Of a DNA stretch of 64,000 nt, positions 1-12,334 are shown piece by piece; positions within the stretch are counted from its first letter, which is position 1, and each line of letters opens with the position of its first letter. The DNA comes from Mesorhizobium loti CJ3sym (GTDB lineage: Bacteria; Pseudomonadota; Alphaproteobacteria; Rhizobiales; Rhizobiaceae). The notes under the pieces were generated by a model. The model saw only the letters and a program-made list of their open reading frames with translations. It had not been told where the DNA came from and ran no database searches. The position numbers and the translations under genes were made by a program. The stretch is taken from NCBI RefSeq assembly GCF_000472785.1, contig NZ_AXAL01000009.1, forward strand, positions 186,001 through 250,000, read 5' to 3'.

Positions 1-1308
<1,308 letters not shown>

Positions 1309-1338
1309 ACCCCTGCCGTTGATCTGGAGACAATCCGC

Positions 1339-2532
<1,194 letters not shown>

Positions 2533-2536
2533 ACCT

Positions 2537-2908
2537 GTGCCTCCGCGCAAGATAAACCTGGTCGAGGCGGCGGATCAAAAGATCAGCAAGGTCTTCGATC
2601 CGCATATCGCCGGCGACGTGAACGATGCCCAAGCGAAGGTCGCCAAGTTCGGTGAGACCTTCGACTGGCATGCGCATGAGAATGAGGACGAAGCCTTTCT
2701 CGTGCTGCGCGGTCGCATCGCCATCGATTTCCGCGACGGCCCGGTCGAGCTTGGCGAGGGCGATTTCATGGTTGTGCCGCGTGGCGTCGAGCACCGGCCG
2801 CGCTCACTGACCGCGGAGCCGGTGGTGCTGATGTTCGAGCCGGCGACGACGCTCAACACCGGCAATGCCAAGAGCGACCTCACCGTCTCCGACCTGAAGC
2901 GGCTCTGA
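2537..2908 (+). CDS. Cupin-domain protein
   Basis: A 123-residue single-domain cupin. Motif 1 is seen as [16 protein letters not shown], with two histidines and a glutamate able to bind metal, and motif 2 as [10 protein letters not shown]. Such small cupins are often metal-dependent isomerases, dioxygenases or sensors, and no substrate can be read here. The start is GTG, 4 bp after the sucC stop, so it is probably co-transcribed with sucC. It separates sucC from sucD. Confidence 0.85.
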   Translation: MPPRKINLVEAADQKISKVFDPHIAGDVNDAQAKVAKFGETFDWHAHENEDEAFLVLRGRIAIDFRDGPVELGEGDFMVVPRGVEHRPRSLTAEPVVLMFEPATTLNTGNAKSDLTVSDLKRL

Positions 2909-2911
2909 CCG

Positions 2912-3409
2912 ATGAACGCTGCATCCTTCTCCTCGCTCTCGGAAGGTCACCAGCGCCTGCAGGCGCTGGTCGGCGCGTGGCGCGGCGAGGAAGAGGTGGC
3001 GGACACACAATGGGCCGATGGCGGCGCGGCGACTTCGGAAGTGCTGGCGGAGCCACAGTTCGGCGGCCTGTTCGTGGTGCAGCGTTATCGCCAGCGCCGC
3101 GACGGCACGATTTCGTTCGGTTCGCATAACGTGTTCGGCTTCGATCAGCAAAACGATGTCGTCACCATGCACCAGTTCGATTCGATGGGCTTCGTGCCGG
3201 CCGGACCGTCAACGGGTAGCTGGACCGGTGGCCCACTGACGCTATTGCGTTCATCGCCACGCGGGGCCGCACGTGTGACCTACAATTTCGACGGCAGCGA
3301 CAGCTATCGCATGCGGCTGGAATTCCAGCCACCCGGCAGCGGTACCTGGCAAGAGATGGTGAGCGGCCTTTACCGGCGCGTTCTACCTTCCGAGTTGAGG
3401 GAAGGCTGA
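2912..3409 (+). CDS. DUF1579-like protein
   Basis: A 165-residue soluble protein without signal peptide. The order LVGAWRGEEEV, then FGGLFVVQRYRQ, then FGSHNVFGFD resembles the DUF1579/lipocalin-like families, whose role is unknown. It starts 3 bp after the cupin stop and is likely in the same transcript. The family call is from memory of its pattern and is moderate. Confidence 0.7.
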   Translation: MNAASFSSLSEGHQRLQALVGAWRGEEEVADTQWADGGAATSEVLAEPQFGGLFVVQRYRQRRDGTISFGSHNVFGFDQQNDVVTMHQFDSMGFVPAGPSTGSWTGGPLTLLRSSPRGAARVTYNFDGSDSYRMRLEFQPPGSGTWQEMVSGLYRRVLPSELREG

Positions 3410-3445
3410 GCAATGGAGATCGTGGCCAGGACGGTTGCAGAATTA

Positions 3446-3482
3446 CACATAATCACACATATTGCTACTGTGTATTTATGTG
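3446..3482. promoter_or_regulatory. Inverted repeat before the toxin-antitoxin pair
   Basis: CACATAATCACACA at 3446-3459 and TGTGTATTTATGTG at 3469-3482 form an imperfect inverted repeat (12 of 14 positions pair) around a 9-base spacer. It ends 10 bp before the likely antitoxin start, the usual place for an autoregulatory operator of a ribbon-helix-helix antitoxin. The region is AT-rich, unlike the flanking genes. Confidence 0.55.
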
Positions 3483-3492
3483 GAGGCGCACG

Positions 3493-3798
3493 ATGAAGAA
3501 CGTCACCCTGGCCATGGACGAGGCTCTGCTTGAACAAGCGCGAGGCCTTGCCGAACGTCGCAAGACGACCCTCAACGCCCTCATTCGTTCCCTGCTTGCG
3601 CATGAGGTCGAACAGGAAGACCGGATTGCCTGGGCCAAGGCGGGAATGAAGCGGCTCATGGACGAGGCCGCGAAACGGAGCGACAGCGCAGACACCCCTT
3701 ACAAGTGGGATCGAAGGGACGCCTATGCCGACCGGGAAGATCGATTGCTTTCTCGACACGAACGTCCTGATCTACGCGGCTTCGGAGAAGAATCGTGA
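3493..3798 (+). CDS. Ribbon-helix-helix antitoxin, VapB/CopG type
   Basis: A 101-residue protein whose first 45 residues (KNVTLAMDEALLEQARGLAE, then KTTLNALIRSLLA) match a CopG/Arc-like ribbon-helix-helix DNA-binding domain. The charged tail (KWDRRDAYADREDRL) could bind the toxin. ATG at 3493 is chosen because GGAGG lies just before it; ATG at 3478 sits inside the inverted repeat. Its 3' end overlaps the PIN toxin gene by 74 bp. It likely neutralises the toxin and represses the pair. Confidence 0.85.
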   Translation: MKNVTLAMDEALLEQARGLAERRKTTLNALIRSLLAHEVEQEDRIAWAKAGMKRLMDEAAKRSDSADTPYKWDRRDAYADREDRLLSRHERPDLRGFGEES

Positions 3799-4141
3799 TC
3801 CGCGCCGCGCGCCAATCGCCGAAGACCTGGTATCGAGCACTGTCTTTGGCGTGTCGGGGCAGACTTTGGCCGAATTCACCGCAGTGGCGCGCGGGAAATC
3901 CTTGCTTGGCGATGATCTGCTCGACCAGTGGCTGGTCCTCCTCGGGACTTGCCCGTTGGTACCTGTCGATGAAAGCTACGTTCGCGCGGGACTGGACCTC
4001 GCGCGACGCTACGGAATTCACTACTACGACGCCGCGCTTCTCGCTGCGGCCGGGTATCTCGGCGCGCCGATTTTCTACACTGAAGATCTCAACCACAACC
4101 AGGTTTATGGCTCGGTCCGAGCCGTCAATCCTTTCTTGTAA
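3725..4141 (+). CDS. PIN-domain toxin ribonuclease, VapC type
   Basis: A 138-residue PIN-domain protein, predicted Mg-dependent endoribonuclease toxin. The acidic residues of the active site are visible: D11 in FLDTNVLIY, E50 in TLAEF, D102 in YYDAALLAAA and D121 in YTEDLNH. It overlaps the antitoxin gene by 74 bp in another frame, so translation is probably coupled. The pair is inserted between sucC and sucD and looks like an acquired module. Target RNA is unknown. Confidence 0.88.
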   Translation: MPTGKIDCFLDTNVLIYAASEKNRDPRRAPIAEDLVSSTVFGVSGQTLAEFTAVARGKSLLGDDLLDQWLVLLGTCPLVPVDESYVRAGLDLARRYGIHYYDAALLAAAGYLGAPIFYTEDLNHNQVYGSVRAVNPFL

Positions 4142-4168
4142 TCGCTGAATTCAGAGGCGTAATCACCC

Positions 4169-5071
4169 ATGTCCATTCTCGTCGACAAGAACACCAAGGT
4201 GCTGGTGCAGGGCCTGACCGGCAAGACCGGCACGTTCCACACCGAACAGGCATTGGCCTATCACGGCACCAAGATGGTGGGAGGCATCCATCCCAAGAAG
4301 GGCGGCGAGACCTGGACCGGGTCGAAGGGCGAGAGCCTGCCGATCTTCGCCACCGTCGCCGAAGGCAAGGCAAAGACCGGCGCCAATGCGTCAGTGGTCT
4401 ATGTGCCGCCGGCAGGTGCTGCTGAAGCCATCCTGGAAGCGATCGAAGCCGAAATTCCACTGATCATCTGCATCACCGAAGGCATTCCGGTGATGGACAT
4501 GATCAAGGTCAAGGCGCGGCTCGACCGCTCTACCTCGCGGCTGATCGGGCCGAACTGCCCGGGCGTGCTCACTCCCAACGAATGCAAGATCGGCATCATG
4601 CCTGGCAGCATCTTCCGCAAGGGCTCGGTCGGCGTTGTTTCGCGCTCGGGAACACTTACCTATGAGGCAGTGTTCCAGACCACCAATGTCGGCCTCGGCC
4701 AGACCACCGCCGTCGGCATCGGCGGCGACCCCGTCAAAGGCACCGAGTTCATCGACGTGCTGGAGATGTTCCTCGCCGATGACGAGACCAAGTCGATCAT
4801 CATGATCGGCGAGATCGGCGGTTCGGCCGAGGAAGACGCCGCGCAGTTCCTCAAGGACGAAGCCAAGCGTGGCCGCAAGAAGCCGATGGCCGGCTTCATC
4901 GCCGGGCGCACGGCTCCGGCCGGCCGCACCATGGGCCATGCGGGTGCTGTCATCTCCGGCGGCAAGGGCGGCGCGGAAGACAAGATCGCGGCCATGGAAT
5001 CGGCCGGGATAAAGGTTTCGCCATCGCCGGCGCGGCTGGGCACGACGCTCGTCGAGGCGATCAAGGGTTAA
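4169..5071 (+). CDS. sucD: Succinate-CoA ligase, alpha subunit
   Basis: The alpha subunit of succinyl-CoA synthetase binds CoA and carries the phosphohistidine. The 300-residue length is typical. CoA-binding fold residues appear as [12 protein letters not shown], and the active-site histidine lies in [10 protein letters not shown]. It is separated from sucC by about 1.6 kb of four accessory genes. It must either share the long transcript or have its own promoter. Confidence 0.97.
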   Translation: MSILVDKNTKVLVQGLTGKTGTFHTEQALAYHGTKMVGGIHPKKGGETWTGSKGESLPIFATVAEGKAKTGANASVVYVPPAGAAEAILEAIEAEIPLIICITEGIPVMDMIKVKARLDRSTSRLIGPNCPGVLTPNECKIGIMPGSIFRKGSVGVVSRSGTLTYEAVFQTTNVGLGQTTAVGIGGDPVKGTEFIDVLEMFLADDETKSIIMIGEIGGSAEEDAAQFLKDEAKRGRKKPMAGFIAGRTAPAGRTMGHAGAVISGGKGGAEDKIAAMESAGIKVSPSPARLGTTLVEAIKG

Positions 5072-5075
5072 AGTG

Positions 5076-5165
5076 AGTAGTGAATAGCGAATAGGGAAGA
5101 AAGAGTAACGACGCGGTTGGGAGAATCCCTACTCGCTATTGGCTACTCCCTATTCGCTCCAACAG
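5076..5165. repeat. Inverted short-motif repeat between sucD and sucA
   Basis: Copies of the motif gaatagcgaataggg on the left (about 5083-5097) are matched on the right by reverse-complement copies (ccctactcgctatt near 5128 and ccctattcgct near 5147). RNA across it could fold into a long hairpin. It fills most of the 122-bp gap and resembles the inverted array at 49148-49290 in design. Confidence 0.65.
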
Positions 5166-5193
5166 GAGACGGAGCGCGGCTCCGCTAAGTGAC

Positions 5194-8181
5194 ATGGCAA
5201 GACAAGATCAGGCCAACGACCAATTTTCGCTCACCTCATTCCTGTACGGCGGCAACGCCGATTACATCGATGCGCTGTACGCCGCCTATGAGGACGATCC
5301 CGCCTCGGTCAATCCCGAATGGCAGGAGTTCTTTGCCGGGCTGAAGGACGATGCCGGCGATGTGCGAAAGAACGCCAAGGGCGCCTCATGGGCCAAGCCC
5401 TCCTGGCCGCTGCAGGCCAATGGCGAGCTGGTGTCGGCGCTCGACGGCAATTGGGGCCTGGTCGAGAAGACGGTTGAAAAGAAGGTCAAGGACAAGGCGG
5501 TCACCAACGGCGTCGTCCTGTCCGACGCCGACGTGCACCAGGCGACGCGCGATTCGGTTCGCGCCATCATGATGATCCGCGCCTACCGCATGCGCGGCCA
5601 TCTGCACGCCAATCTCGATCCGCTGGGCATCGCCAAGCCGCTCGAGGATTATAACGAATTGTCGCCCGAGAATTACGGCTTCACCGGAGCCGACTATGAC
5701 CGGCCGATCTTTCTCGACAATGTGCTTGGGCTCGAATTCGGCTCCATCCGGCAGATGCTGGAGATCCTGACCCGCACCTATTGCTCGACGCTCGGTGTCG
5801 AGTTCATGCACATCTCCGATCCCGAGGAGAAGGCCTGGATCCAGGCGCGCATCGAGGGCGCCGACAAGGAAATCTCTTTCACCGCCACCGGCAAGAAGGC
5901 GATCCTGCAGAAGCTGATCGAGGCCGAAGGCTTCGAGCAGTTCATCGACGTCAAGTACAAGGGCACCAAGCGTTTCGGCCTCGACGGCAGTGAAGCGCTG
6001 ATCCCGGCGCTGGAGCAGATCGTCAAGCGCGGCGGCCAGCTCGGCATGAAGGAAATCGTGCTCGGCATGGCGCATCGTGGCCGGCTGAACGTGCTTTCCC
6101 AGGTGATGGCCAAGCCGCACCGCGCCATCTTCCACGAGTTCAAGGGTGGCTCGGCCGCCCCCGACGAGGTCGAAGGCTCAGGCGACGTCAAGTACCATCT
6201 CGGCGCCTCGTCGGACCGCGAGTTCGACGGCAACAAGGTGCATTTGTCGCTGACCGCCAACCCCTCGCATCTGGAAATCGTCGACCCCGTGGTGATGGGT
6301 AAGGCGCGGGCCAAGCAGGACTATCTGTTCGGCCGCGGCCGCGAGGAGATCGTGCCGCTGGAGGAGCGCGCCAAGGTGCTGCCGCTGCTGCTTCATGGCG
6401 ACGCCGCCTTCGCCGGCCAGGGCGTGATCGCCGAAATCCTCGGCCTGTCCGGCCTGCGCGGCCACCGTGTCGCCGGCACGCTGCACTTCATCATCAACAA
6501 CCAGATCGGCTTCACCACCAATCCGCGCTTTTCGCGCTCGTCGCCCTATCCGTCCGACGTCGCCAAGATGATCGAGGCGCCGATCTTCCACGTCAATGGC
6601 GACGATCCGGAAGCCGTGGTCCACGCCACCAAGGTGGCGATCGAATTCCGCATGAAGTTCCACAAGCCGGTGGTCGTGGACATGTTCTGCTACCGCCGCT
6701 TCGGCCACAATGAGGGCGACGAACCGGCCTTCACCCAGCCGCTCATGTATCGCAACATCCGCACCCACAAGACGACGGTGCAGATTTATGGCGAGCGGCT
6801 GATCGCCGAGGGCCACATCACACAGGCCGAGCTCGACAAGCTCAAGGCCGACTGGCGCGCGCATCTGGAATCCGAATGGGAAGTCGGCCAGCACTACAAG
6901 CCCAACAAGGCCGATTGGCTGGATGGCGCCTGGTCTGGCCTGCGCAGCGCCGACAACCAGGACGAGCAGCGTCGCGGCAAGACCGCCGTGCCGGTCAAGG
7001 TGCTGAAGGAAATCGGCAAGAAGCTGACCGAAGTGCCGAAGGGTTTCGAGGCGCACAAGACGATCATCCGCTTCCTCGACAACCGTCGCGAGGCCATCGA
7101 CTCCGGCGAGGGCATTGACTGGTCGACGGCCGAGGCGCTGGCCTTCGGCGCCATCCTGCTCGACGGCAATCCGATCCGCCTGTCGGGACAGGATTCCGAG
7201 CGCGGCACCTTCTCGCAGCGCCATTCTGTGCTTTACGACCAGCGCGACGAAACCCGCTACATCCCGCTCAACAACCTTTCGGCGGCACAGGCCGGCTACG
7301 AAGTCATCAATTCGATGCTGTCGGAAGAAGCGGTGCTGGGCTTCGAATATGGCTACAGCCTTGCCGAGCCGAAGGCGCTGACGCTGTGGGAAGCCCAGTT
7401 TGGCGACTTCGCCAACGGCGCCCAGGTGGTGTTCGACCAGTTCATCTCCTCAGGCGAGCGCAAGTGGCTCAGAATGTCGGGCCTCGTCTGCCTGCTGCCG
7501 CATGGTTATGAAGGCCAGGGGCCCGAACATTCCTCGGCCCGGCTCGAGCGCTTCCTGCAGCTTTGCGCTGAAGACAACATGCAAGTGGCGAATTGCACAA
7601 CGCCGGCTAACTACTTCCACATCCTGCGCCGGCAGCTGAAGCGCGACTTCCGCAAGCCGCTGATCCTAATGACGCCTAAGTCGCTGCTGCGCCACAAGCG
7701 GGCGGTGTCGACGCTGCCGGAAATGTCGGGCGAAAGCTCTTTCCACCGGCTGCTGTGGGATGACGCGCAACTGCTTTCCGGACAGGCGATCAAACTGGTC
7801 AAGGATTCCAAGATCCGCCGCGTCGTGCTGTGCTCGGGCAAGGTCTATTACGACCTCTACGAGGAGCGCGAGAAGCGTGGCATCAACGACATCTACTTGT
7901 TGCGGGTCGAACAGCTTTATCCGTTCCCGGCCAAGGCGCTGATCACCGAACTGTCGCGGTTCCGCAATGCCGAGATGGTGTGGTGCCAGGAGGAGCCCAA
8001 GAACATGGGCGCCTGGTCGTTCATCGACCCCTATCTCGAATGGGTGCTGGCGCATATCGACGCCAAGCATCAGCGCGTTCGCTACACCGGCCGGCCGGCG
8101 GCCGCGTCGCCGGCGACCGGGTTGATGTCCAAGCACCTTGCCCAGCTCGCCGCCTTGCTCGAAGACGCGCTCGGCGAATAA
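5194..8181 (+). CDS. sucA: 2-oxoglutarate dehydrogenase E1
   Basis: The thiamine-diphosphate-dependent E1 decarboxylates 2-oxoglutarate and passes the succinyl group to the SucB lipoyl arm. The 995 residues are full length. The N-terminus SFLYGGNADYIDALY is the E2-binding segment of the family. The ThDP region includes LGMAHRGRLNVL and GDAAFAGQGV, and the C-terminal domain includes LLPHGYEGQGPEHSSAR. It precedes sucB by 30 bp. Confidence 0.97.
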   Translation: MARQDQANDQFSLTSFLYGGNADYIDALYAAYEDDPASVNPEWQEFFAGLKDDAGDVRKNAKGASWAKPSWPLQANGELVSALDGNWGLVEKTVEKKVKDKAVTNGVVLSDADVHQATRDSVRAIMMIRAYRMRGHLHANLDPLGIAKPLEDYNELSPENYGFTGADYDRPIFLDNVLGLEFGSIRQMLEILTRTYCSTLGVEFMHISDPEEKAWIQARIEGADKEISFTATGKKAILQKLIEAEGFEQFIDVKYKGTKRFGLDGSEALIPALEQIVKRGGQLGMKEIVLGMAHRGRLNVLSQVMAKPHRAIFHEFKGGSAAPDEVEGSGDVKYHLGASSDREFDGNKVHLSLTANPSHLEIVDPVVMGKARAKQDYLFGRGREEIVPLEERAKVLPLLLHGDAAFAGQGVIAEILGLSGLRGHRVAGTLHFIINNQIGFTTNPRFSRSSPYPSDVAKMIEAPIFHVNGDDPEAVVHATKVAIEFRMKFHKPVVVDMFCYRRFGHNEGDEPAFTQPLMYRNIRTHKTTVQIYGERLIAEGHITQAELDKLKADWRAHLESEWEVGQHYKPNKADWLDGAWSGLRSADNQDEQRRGKTAVPVKVLKEIGKKLTEVPKGFEAHKTIIRFLDNRREAIDSGEGIDWSTAEALAFGAILLDGNPIRLSGQDSERGTFSQRHSVLYDQRDETRYIPLNNLSAAQAGYEVINSMLSEEAVLGFEYGYSLAEPKALTLWEAQFGDFANGAQVVFDQFISSGERKWLRMSGLVCLLPHGYEGQGPEHSSARLERFLQLCAEDNMQVANCTTPANYFHILRRQLKRDFRKPLILMTPKSLLRHKRAVSTLPEMSGESSFHRLLWDDAQLLSGQAIKLVKDSKIRRVVLCSGKVYYDLYEEREKRGINDIYLLRVEQLYPFPAKALITELSRFRNAEMVWCQEEPKNMGAWSFIDPYLEWVLAHIDAKHQRVRYTGRPAAASPATGLMSKHLAQLAALLEDALGE

Positions 8182-8211
8182 CAGAACCCGACCAAAAAAC
8201 GGACAGGCACA

Positions 8212-9498
8212 ATGGCTACCGAAATCCGCGTCCCCACTCTCGGCGAATCCGTCACCGAGGCGACCGTCGGCAAATGGTTCAAGAAGGTTGGCGACGCCAT
8301 TGCCGTCGACGAGCCTTTGGTCGAACTCGAAACCGACAAGGTGACGGTGGAGGTGCCTGCCGCCGCCGCCGGCACGCTGGGCGAAATCGCCGTCAAGGAA
8401 GGCGAGACTGTCGGTGTCGGCGCGCTGCTCGGATCGATCTCGGCCGGTGGCGCCGCTGGTCCGGCAACCAAGCCACAGGCGGTGTCGCAGGCATCGAGCC
8501 CCGACGCGGCGCACACGACCAAGCAGGCCGCGGCCGAGACCGCCAAGATCGCCGGTGATGCCGGCGCGGTCGAGCCGCGCAGCATGCCGCCGGCGCCCGC
8601 CGCCGCCAAACTGATCGCCGAGAACAATCTGTCGGTCGACCAGCTTTCCGGCTCGGGCAAGCGCGGCCAGGTGCTGAAGGGCGATGTGCTCGACGCCATC
8701 TCCAAGGGCGCGCCGTCGCAGCCGGCAGAGACGCCCAAGGCAGCGCCGGCACCAGCGGCGCCGATTGCCGTGCGTGCGCCTTCCTCGGGCGACGATGCCT
8801 CGCGCGAAGAGCGCGTGCGCATGACCAAGCTGCGCCAGACCATCGCGCGCCGGCTGAAGGAAGCGCAGTCGACCGCCGCCATGCTGACCACCTTTAATGA
8901 GGTCGACATGTCAGCGGTGATGGCGCTGAGGAGCAAATACAAGGATGTGTTCGAGAAGAAGCACGGCGTGAAGCTTGGCTTCATGGGCTTCTTCACCAAG
9001 GCGGTGACGCATGCCTTGAAGGAAATCCCTTCGGTCAATGCCGAGATCGACGGCACGGACATCATCTTCAAGAACTATGCCCATATCGGCGTCGCGGTTG
9101 GTACCGAGAAGGGCCTCGTCGTGCCGGTCGTGCGCGATGCCGACCAGATGTCGATTGCCGAGATCGAGAAGGATATCGGCCGGCTGGGCATCGCCGCGCG
9201 CGACGGCAAGCTGTCGGTCGCCGACATGCAGGGCGGTACGTTCACGATTTCCAATGGCGGCGTCTATGGCTCGCTGATGTCGACGCCAATCCTCAACGCC
9301 CCGCAGTCGGGCATTCTGGGCATGCACAAGATCCAGGACCGGCCCGTCGTGGTCGGCGGCCAGATCGTGATCCGGCCGATGATGTATCTGGCGCTCAGCT
9401 ACGATCACCGCATCGTCGACGGCAAGGAAGCCGTGACCTTCCTGGTGCGCGTCAAGGAGAGCCTGGAGGATCCGGAACGGCTGGTGCTTGACCTCTGA
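8212..9498 (+). CDS. sucB: Dihydrolipoyl succinyltransferase E2
   Basis: Core of the 2-oxoglutarate dehydrogenase complex, transferring succinyl from lipoyl to CoA. The 428 residues show one N-terminal lipoyl domain with the lipoylated lysine in [11 protein letters not shown], a linker rich in Ala and Pro, a peripheral-subunit-binding segment near residue 125-160 ([11 protein letters not shown]), and a catalytic domain ending in [15 protein letters not shown] with the active-site His and Asp. It lies directly after sucA. Confidence 0.97.
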   Translation: MATEIRVPTLGESVTEATVGKWFKKVGDAIAVDEPLVELETDKVTVEVPAAAAGTLGEIAVKEGETVGVGALLGSISAGGAAGPATKPQAVSQASSPDAAHTTKQAAAETAKIAGDAGAVEPRSMPPAPAAAKLIAENNLSVDQLSGSGKRGQVLKGDVLDAISKGAPSQPAETPKAAPAPAAPIAVRAPSSGDDASREERVRMTKLRQTIARRLKEAQSTAAMLTTFNEVDMSAVMALRSKYKDVFEKKHGVKLGFMGFFTKAVTHALKEIPSVNAEIDGTDIIFKNYAHIGVAVGTEKGLVVPVVRDADQMSIAEIEKDIGRLGIAARDGKLSVADMQGGTFTISNGGVYGSLMSTPILNAPQSGILGMHKIQDRPVVVGGQIVIRPMMYLALSYDHRIVDGKEAVTFLVRVKESLEDPERLVLDL

Positions 9499-9534
9499 GG
9501 CTGGTCGAATGGCTGCTCGCGGCAGGGTCGGCCA

Positions 9535-10041
9535 ATGATGGCCCGTTTGCTTGGGGCCAAACCGGTTGTGCTGGTGGCCGGAATGGTGTTGGCCACCGCA
9601 AATGCCCATGCAGCCTGCCCGATCGAACTCGCCGTCTATGGCGACGCGCAAAGCGGCAGCGAGATCGATTTTACGCCGACCGGCACCTCGGCTGTCGTCA
9701 CCAACTCTTTCCGCATGATCCTCGACAACAATGTCGTGCTGAACGGCATTGTGATGTGGAGTTCGGGTGAAGCGCGGCCGAACGGCTCCTTGATGTACAA
9801 ATGCCCCGAGGGCGACGTCACCGGCGGCGAGCTTGCCGCCTGCACCTTGTGGAACGGCGTGATCTATACGTCGGATGACAAGGGCGCGATCGGGCTGTTG
9901 CCGGCGCAAGGCGTCGATGCTCCGAAAACACTGATCCTTCCCGATCTTGGGCCGTCATTGCGGCGTTCACTGGCCTATGGTGGCAGCGGTTTTTCGAAAG
10001 TGCCGTCGGATGTTTTCACGCTGAAGGGATGCCAGGAATGA
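9535..10041 (+). CDS. Secreted protein of unknown function
   Basis: A 168-residue protein with a Sec-type signal: a short basic start, the hydrophobic run PVVLVAGMVLATANAHA and likely cleavage after AHA. The mature part has a few cysteines and no motif I recognise. It overlaps the next gene by ATGA, so the two are probably translated together. It lies between sucB and lpd, where no such gene is needed for the complex. Confidence 0.75.
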   Translation: MMARLLGAKPVVLVAGMVLATANAHAACPIELAVYGDAQSGSEIDFTPTGTSAVVTNSFRMILDNNVVLNGIVMWSSGEARPNGSLMYKCPEGDVTGGELAACTLWNGVIYTSDDKGAIGLLPAQGVDAPKTLILPDLGPSLRRSLAYGGSGFSKVPSDVFTLKGCQE

Positions 10042-10793
10042 GCGAAGCGCAGAAGGTGCTGCTGGTCACCGGCGGCAGCCGCGGCATCGGCGCCGCCGTA
10101 TGCCGGCAGGGGTCAAAGGCGGGCTATCGCCTGGCAATCAACTATGCCTCGAACGAGGCGGCGGCCGACGCGTTGGTTCGCGAGATCAAGTCCGCCGGCG
10201 GCGACGCTTTCGCGGTCAAAGGCGATGTCGGCAGCGAGGCCGACATCCTGGCCATCTTCGAAGCGGTGGATCGTACCTATGGCCGGCTCGACGCCTTCGT
10301 CAACAATGCCGGCATCGTCGATGCCAAGGCCCGCGTCGACGAGATGAGCGCGGCACGGCTCGAACGCATGATGCGCATCAATGTCGTCGGGTCGATCCTC
10401 TGTGCCCGCGAAGCTGTCAAGCGCATGTCGACGCGTCACGGGGGTTCGGGCGGATCGATCGTCAACCTCTCTTCGGCAGCAGCGGTGCTGGGCGCGCCGG
10501 ACAATTATGTCGACTATGCCGCCTCCAAGGGTGCCATCGACACGTTCACCGTCGGGCTCGCCCGCGAGGTGGCGACGGAAGGCATCCGGGTAAATGCGGT
10601 GCGGCCGGGCATCATCGACACCGACATCCATGCTTCGGGCGGGCAGCCGGACCGGGTGGCGCTGATCCAGGACTCGCTGCCGATGAAAAGAGCCGGCACC
10701 GCTGATGAAGTCGCCGGAGCGATTCTCTATCTTCTATCCGACGCCGCATCCTATACGACAGGTGCGATCCTGAATGTCAGCGGCGGCCGTTGA
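10038..10793 (+). CDS. SDR-family oxidoreductase
   Basis: A classical short-chain dehydrogenase of 251 residues. The cofactor motif is TGGSRGIG, the structural motif is NNAG, the catalytic Ser lies in NLSSAAA, and YxxxK reads YAASK. The PG motif follows ([11 protein letters not shown]). I chose ATG at 10038 because it overlaps the previous stop as ATGA; ATG at 10029 is 9 bp earlier. Substrate cannot be inferred. It lies between sucB and lpd. Confidence 0.9.
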   Translation: MSEAQKVLLVTGGSRGIGAAVCRQGSKAGYRLAINYASNEAAADALVREIKSAGGDAFAVKGDVGSEADILAIFEAVDRTYGRLDAFVNNAGIVDAKARVDEMSAARLERMMRINVVGSILCAREAVKRMSTRHGGSGGSIVNLSSAAAVLGAPDNYVDYAASKGAIDTFTVGLAREVATEGIRVNAVRPGIIDTDIHASGGQPDRVALIQDSLPMKRAGTADEVAGAILYLLSDAASYTTGAILNVSGGR

Positions 10794-10816
10794 GCGCCAA
10801 GCAAAGGGAAACAAAC

Positions 10817-12223
10817 ATGGCTTATGACGTCGTTATCATCGGATCGGGACCGGGCGGCTATGTCTGCGCCATCAAGGCGGCACAACTTGGTTTGAAGGTC
10901 GCGGTGGTCGAGAAGAACGCGACCTTCGGCGGCACCTGCCTCAACATCGGCTGCATCCCGTCCAAGGCGCTGCTTTATGCCTCCGAAATGTTCGCTGAGG
11001 CCGGCCATTCCTTCGATACGCTCGGCGTCGAGATCGCCGCACCCAAGCTCAATTTGAAGAAGATGATGGCGCACAAGGACGCGACGGTGTCGTCCAACGT
11101 CAACGGCGTCGCATTCCTGTTCAAGAAGAACAAGATCGACTCCTTTCGCGGCACCGGCAAGGTGGCGGCGGCGGGCAAGGTCTCGGTCACCTCTGAAGAC
11201 GGCAAGGTCGAGGAGATCGAAACCAAGAACATCGTCATTGCCACCGGGTCCGATGTCGCCGGCATTCCCGGCGTCAAGGTCGACATCGATGAGAAGGTGA
11301 TTGTCTCGTCGACCGGCGCGCTCTCGCTGGAGAAGGTTCCCGGTCATCTGGTTGTGGTCGGCGGCGGCGTCATCGGGCTGGAGCTCGGCTCGGTGTGGGC
11401 GCGGCTCGGCGCCAAGGTCACCGTGGTCGAGTTCCTCGACACCATTTTGGGCGGCATGGACGGCGAGGTCTCCAAGCAGTTCCAGCGCCTGCTGTCCAAG
11501 CAGGGTTTTGAGTTCAAGCTCGGCGCCAAGGTCACCGGCGTCGCCAAGGCCAAGAAGGGCGCGACTGTCACCTTCGAGCCGGTCAAGGGCGGCGCGGCTG
11601 AGACCATCGAGGCGGATGCTGTGCTGATCTCGACAGGACGGCGCGCCTATTCCGACAGTCTCGGCCTGAAGGAGGCGGGCGTCGAGGTCGACGAGCGCGG
11701 CCGGGTCAAGACCGACGCCCATCTGCGGACCAATGTGCCCGGCATCTACGCGATCGGCGATGTCATCGCCGGACCGATGCTGGCTCACAAGGCCGAGGAC
11801 GAGGGTGTGGCGGTCGCCGAAACCATTGCCGGCCAGGCCGGCCATGTGAATTACGATGTCATTCCGAGCGTCGTCTACACCAGCCCGGAAATCGCCTCTG
11901 TCGGCAAGACCGAGGAAGAGCTGAAGAAAGCCGGCATCGACTACAAGGTCGGCAAATTCCCGTTCAGCGCCAATGGCCGCGCTCGCGCCATGCTGCACAC
12001 CGACGGCTTCGTCAAGATCCTCGCCGACAAGACGAGCGATCGCGTACTCGGCGTCCACATAGTCGGCTTCGGCGCCGGCGAGATGATCCACGAGGCTGCG
12101 GTACTGATGGAGTTCGGCGGCTCGTCGGAGGACCTCGCCCGCACCACCCACGCGCATCCGACGATGTCGGAAGCGGTCAAGGAAGCGGCGCTGGCGACGT
12201 TCTTTAAGCCGATCCATATTTGA
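10817..12223 (+). CDS. lpdA: Dihydrolipoyl dehydrogenase
   Basis: The E3 flavoenzyme re-oxidises the dihydrolipoyl group of SucB and passes electrons to NAD+. The 468-residue protein shows the FAD motif [15 protein letters not shown], the redox disulfide [13 protein letters not shown], the NAD motif [13 protein letters not shown], and the C-terminal catalytic His-Glu ([13 protein letters not shown]). ATG at 10817 follows AAGGGA at good spacing. Position after sucAB suggests it serves the 2-oxoglutarate complex. Confidence 0.97.
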   Translation: MAYDVVIIGSGPGGYVCAIKAAQLGLKVAVVEKNATFGGTCLNIGCIPSKALLYASEMFAEAGHSFDTLGVEIAAPKLNLKKMMAHKDATVSSNVNGVAFLFKKNKIDSFRGTGKVAAAGKVSVTSEDGKVEEIETKNIVIATGSDVAGIPGVKVDIDEKVIVSSTGALSLEKVPGHLVVVGGGVIGLELGSVWARLGAKVTVVEFLDTILGGMDGEVSKQFQRLLSKQGFEFKLGAKVTGVAKAKKGATVTFEPVKGGAAETIEADAVLISTGRRAYSDSLGLKEAGVEVDERGRVKTDAHLRTNVPGIYAIGDVIAGPMLAHKAEDEGVAVAETIAGQAGHVNYDVIPSVVYTSPEIASVGKTEEELKKAGIDYKVGKFPFSANGRARAMLHTDGFVKILADKTSDRVLGVHIVGFGAGEMIHEAAVLMEFGGSSEDLARTTHAHPTMSEAVKEAALATFFKPIHI

Positions 12224-12288
12224 AGGCAGAGCTTTGTCTTCGTCGGGTTAAGCCCGAGGATGAACGCCTGATGACACGCCTAAAACAA

Positions 12289-12314
12289 AACGGCCCGCCT
12301 TTCAGCGGGCCGTT
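12289..12314. terminator. Bidirectional terminator between lpd and the Ala/Pro protein
   Basis: AACGGCCCGC and GCGGGCCGTT pair around a 6-base loop. On the minus strand the stem is followed by TTTTGTTTTA, a good U tract; on the plus strand the tract is weaker. It therefore serves mainly the gene at 12335-12655 and probably also ends the lpd transcript. Confidence 0.85.
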
Positions 12315-12334
12315 CGTATTTGATGTCGAGCCGA

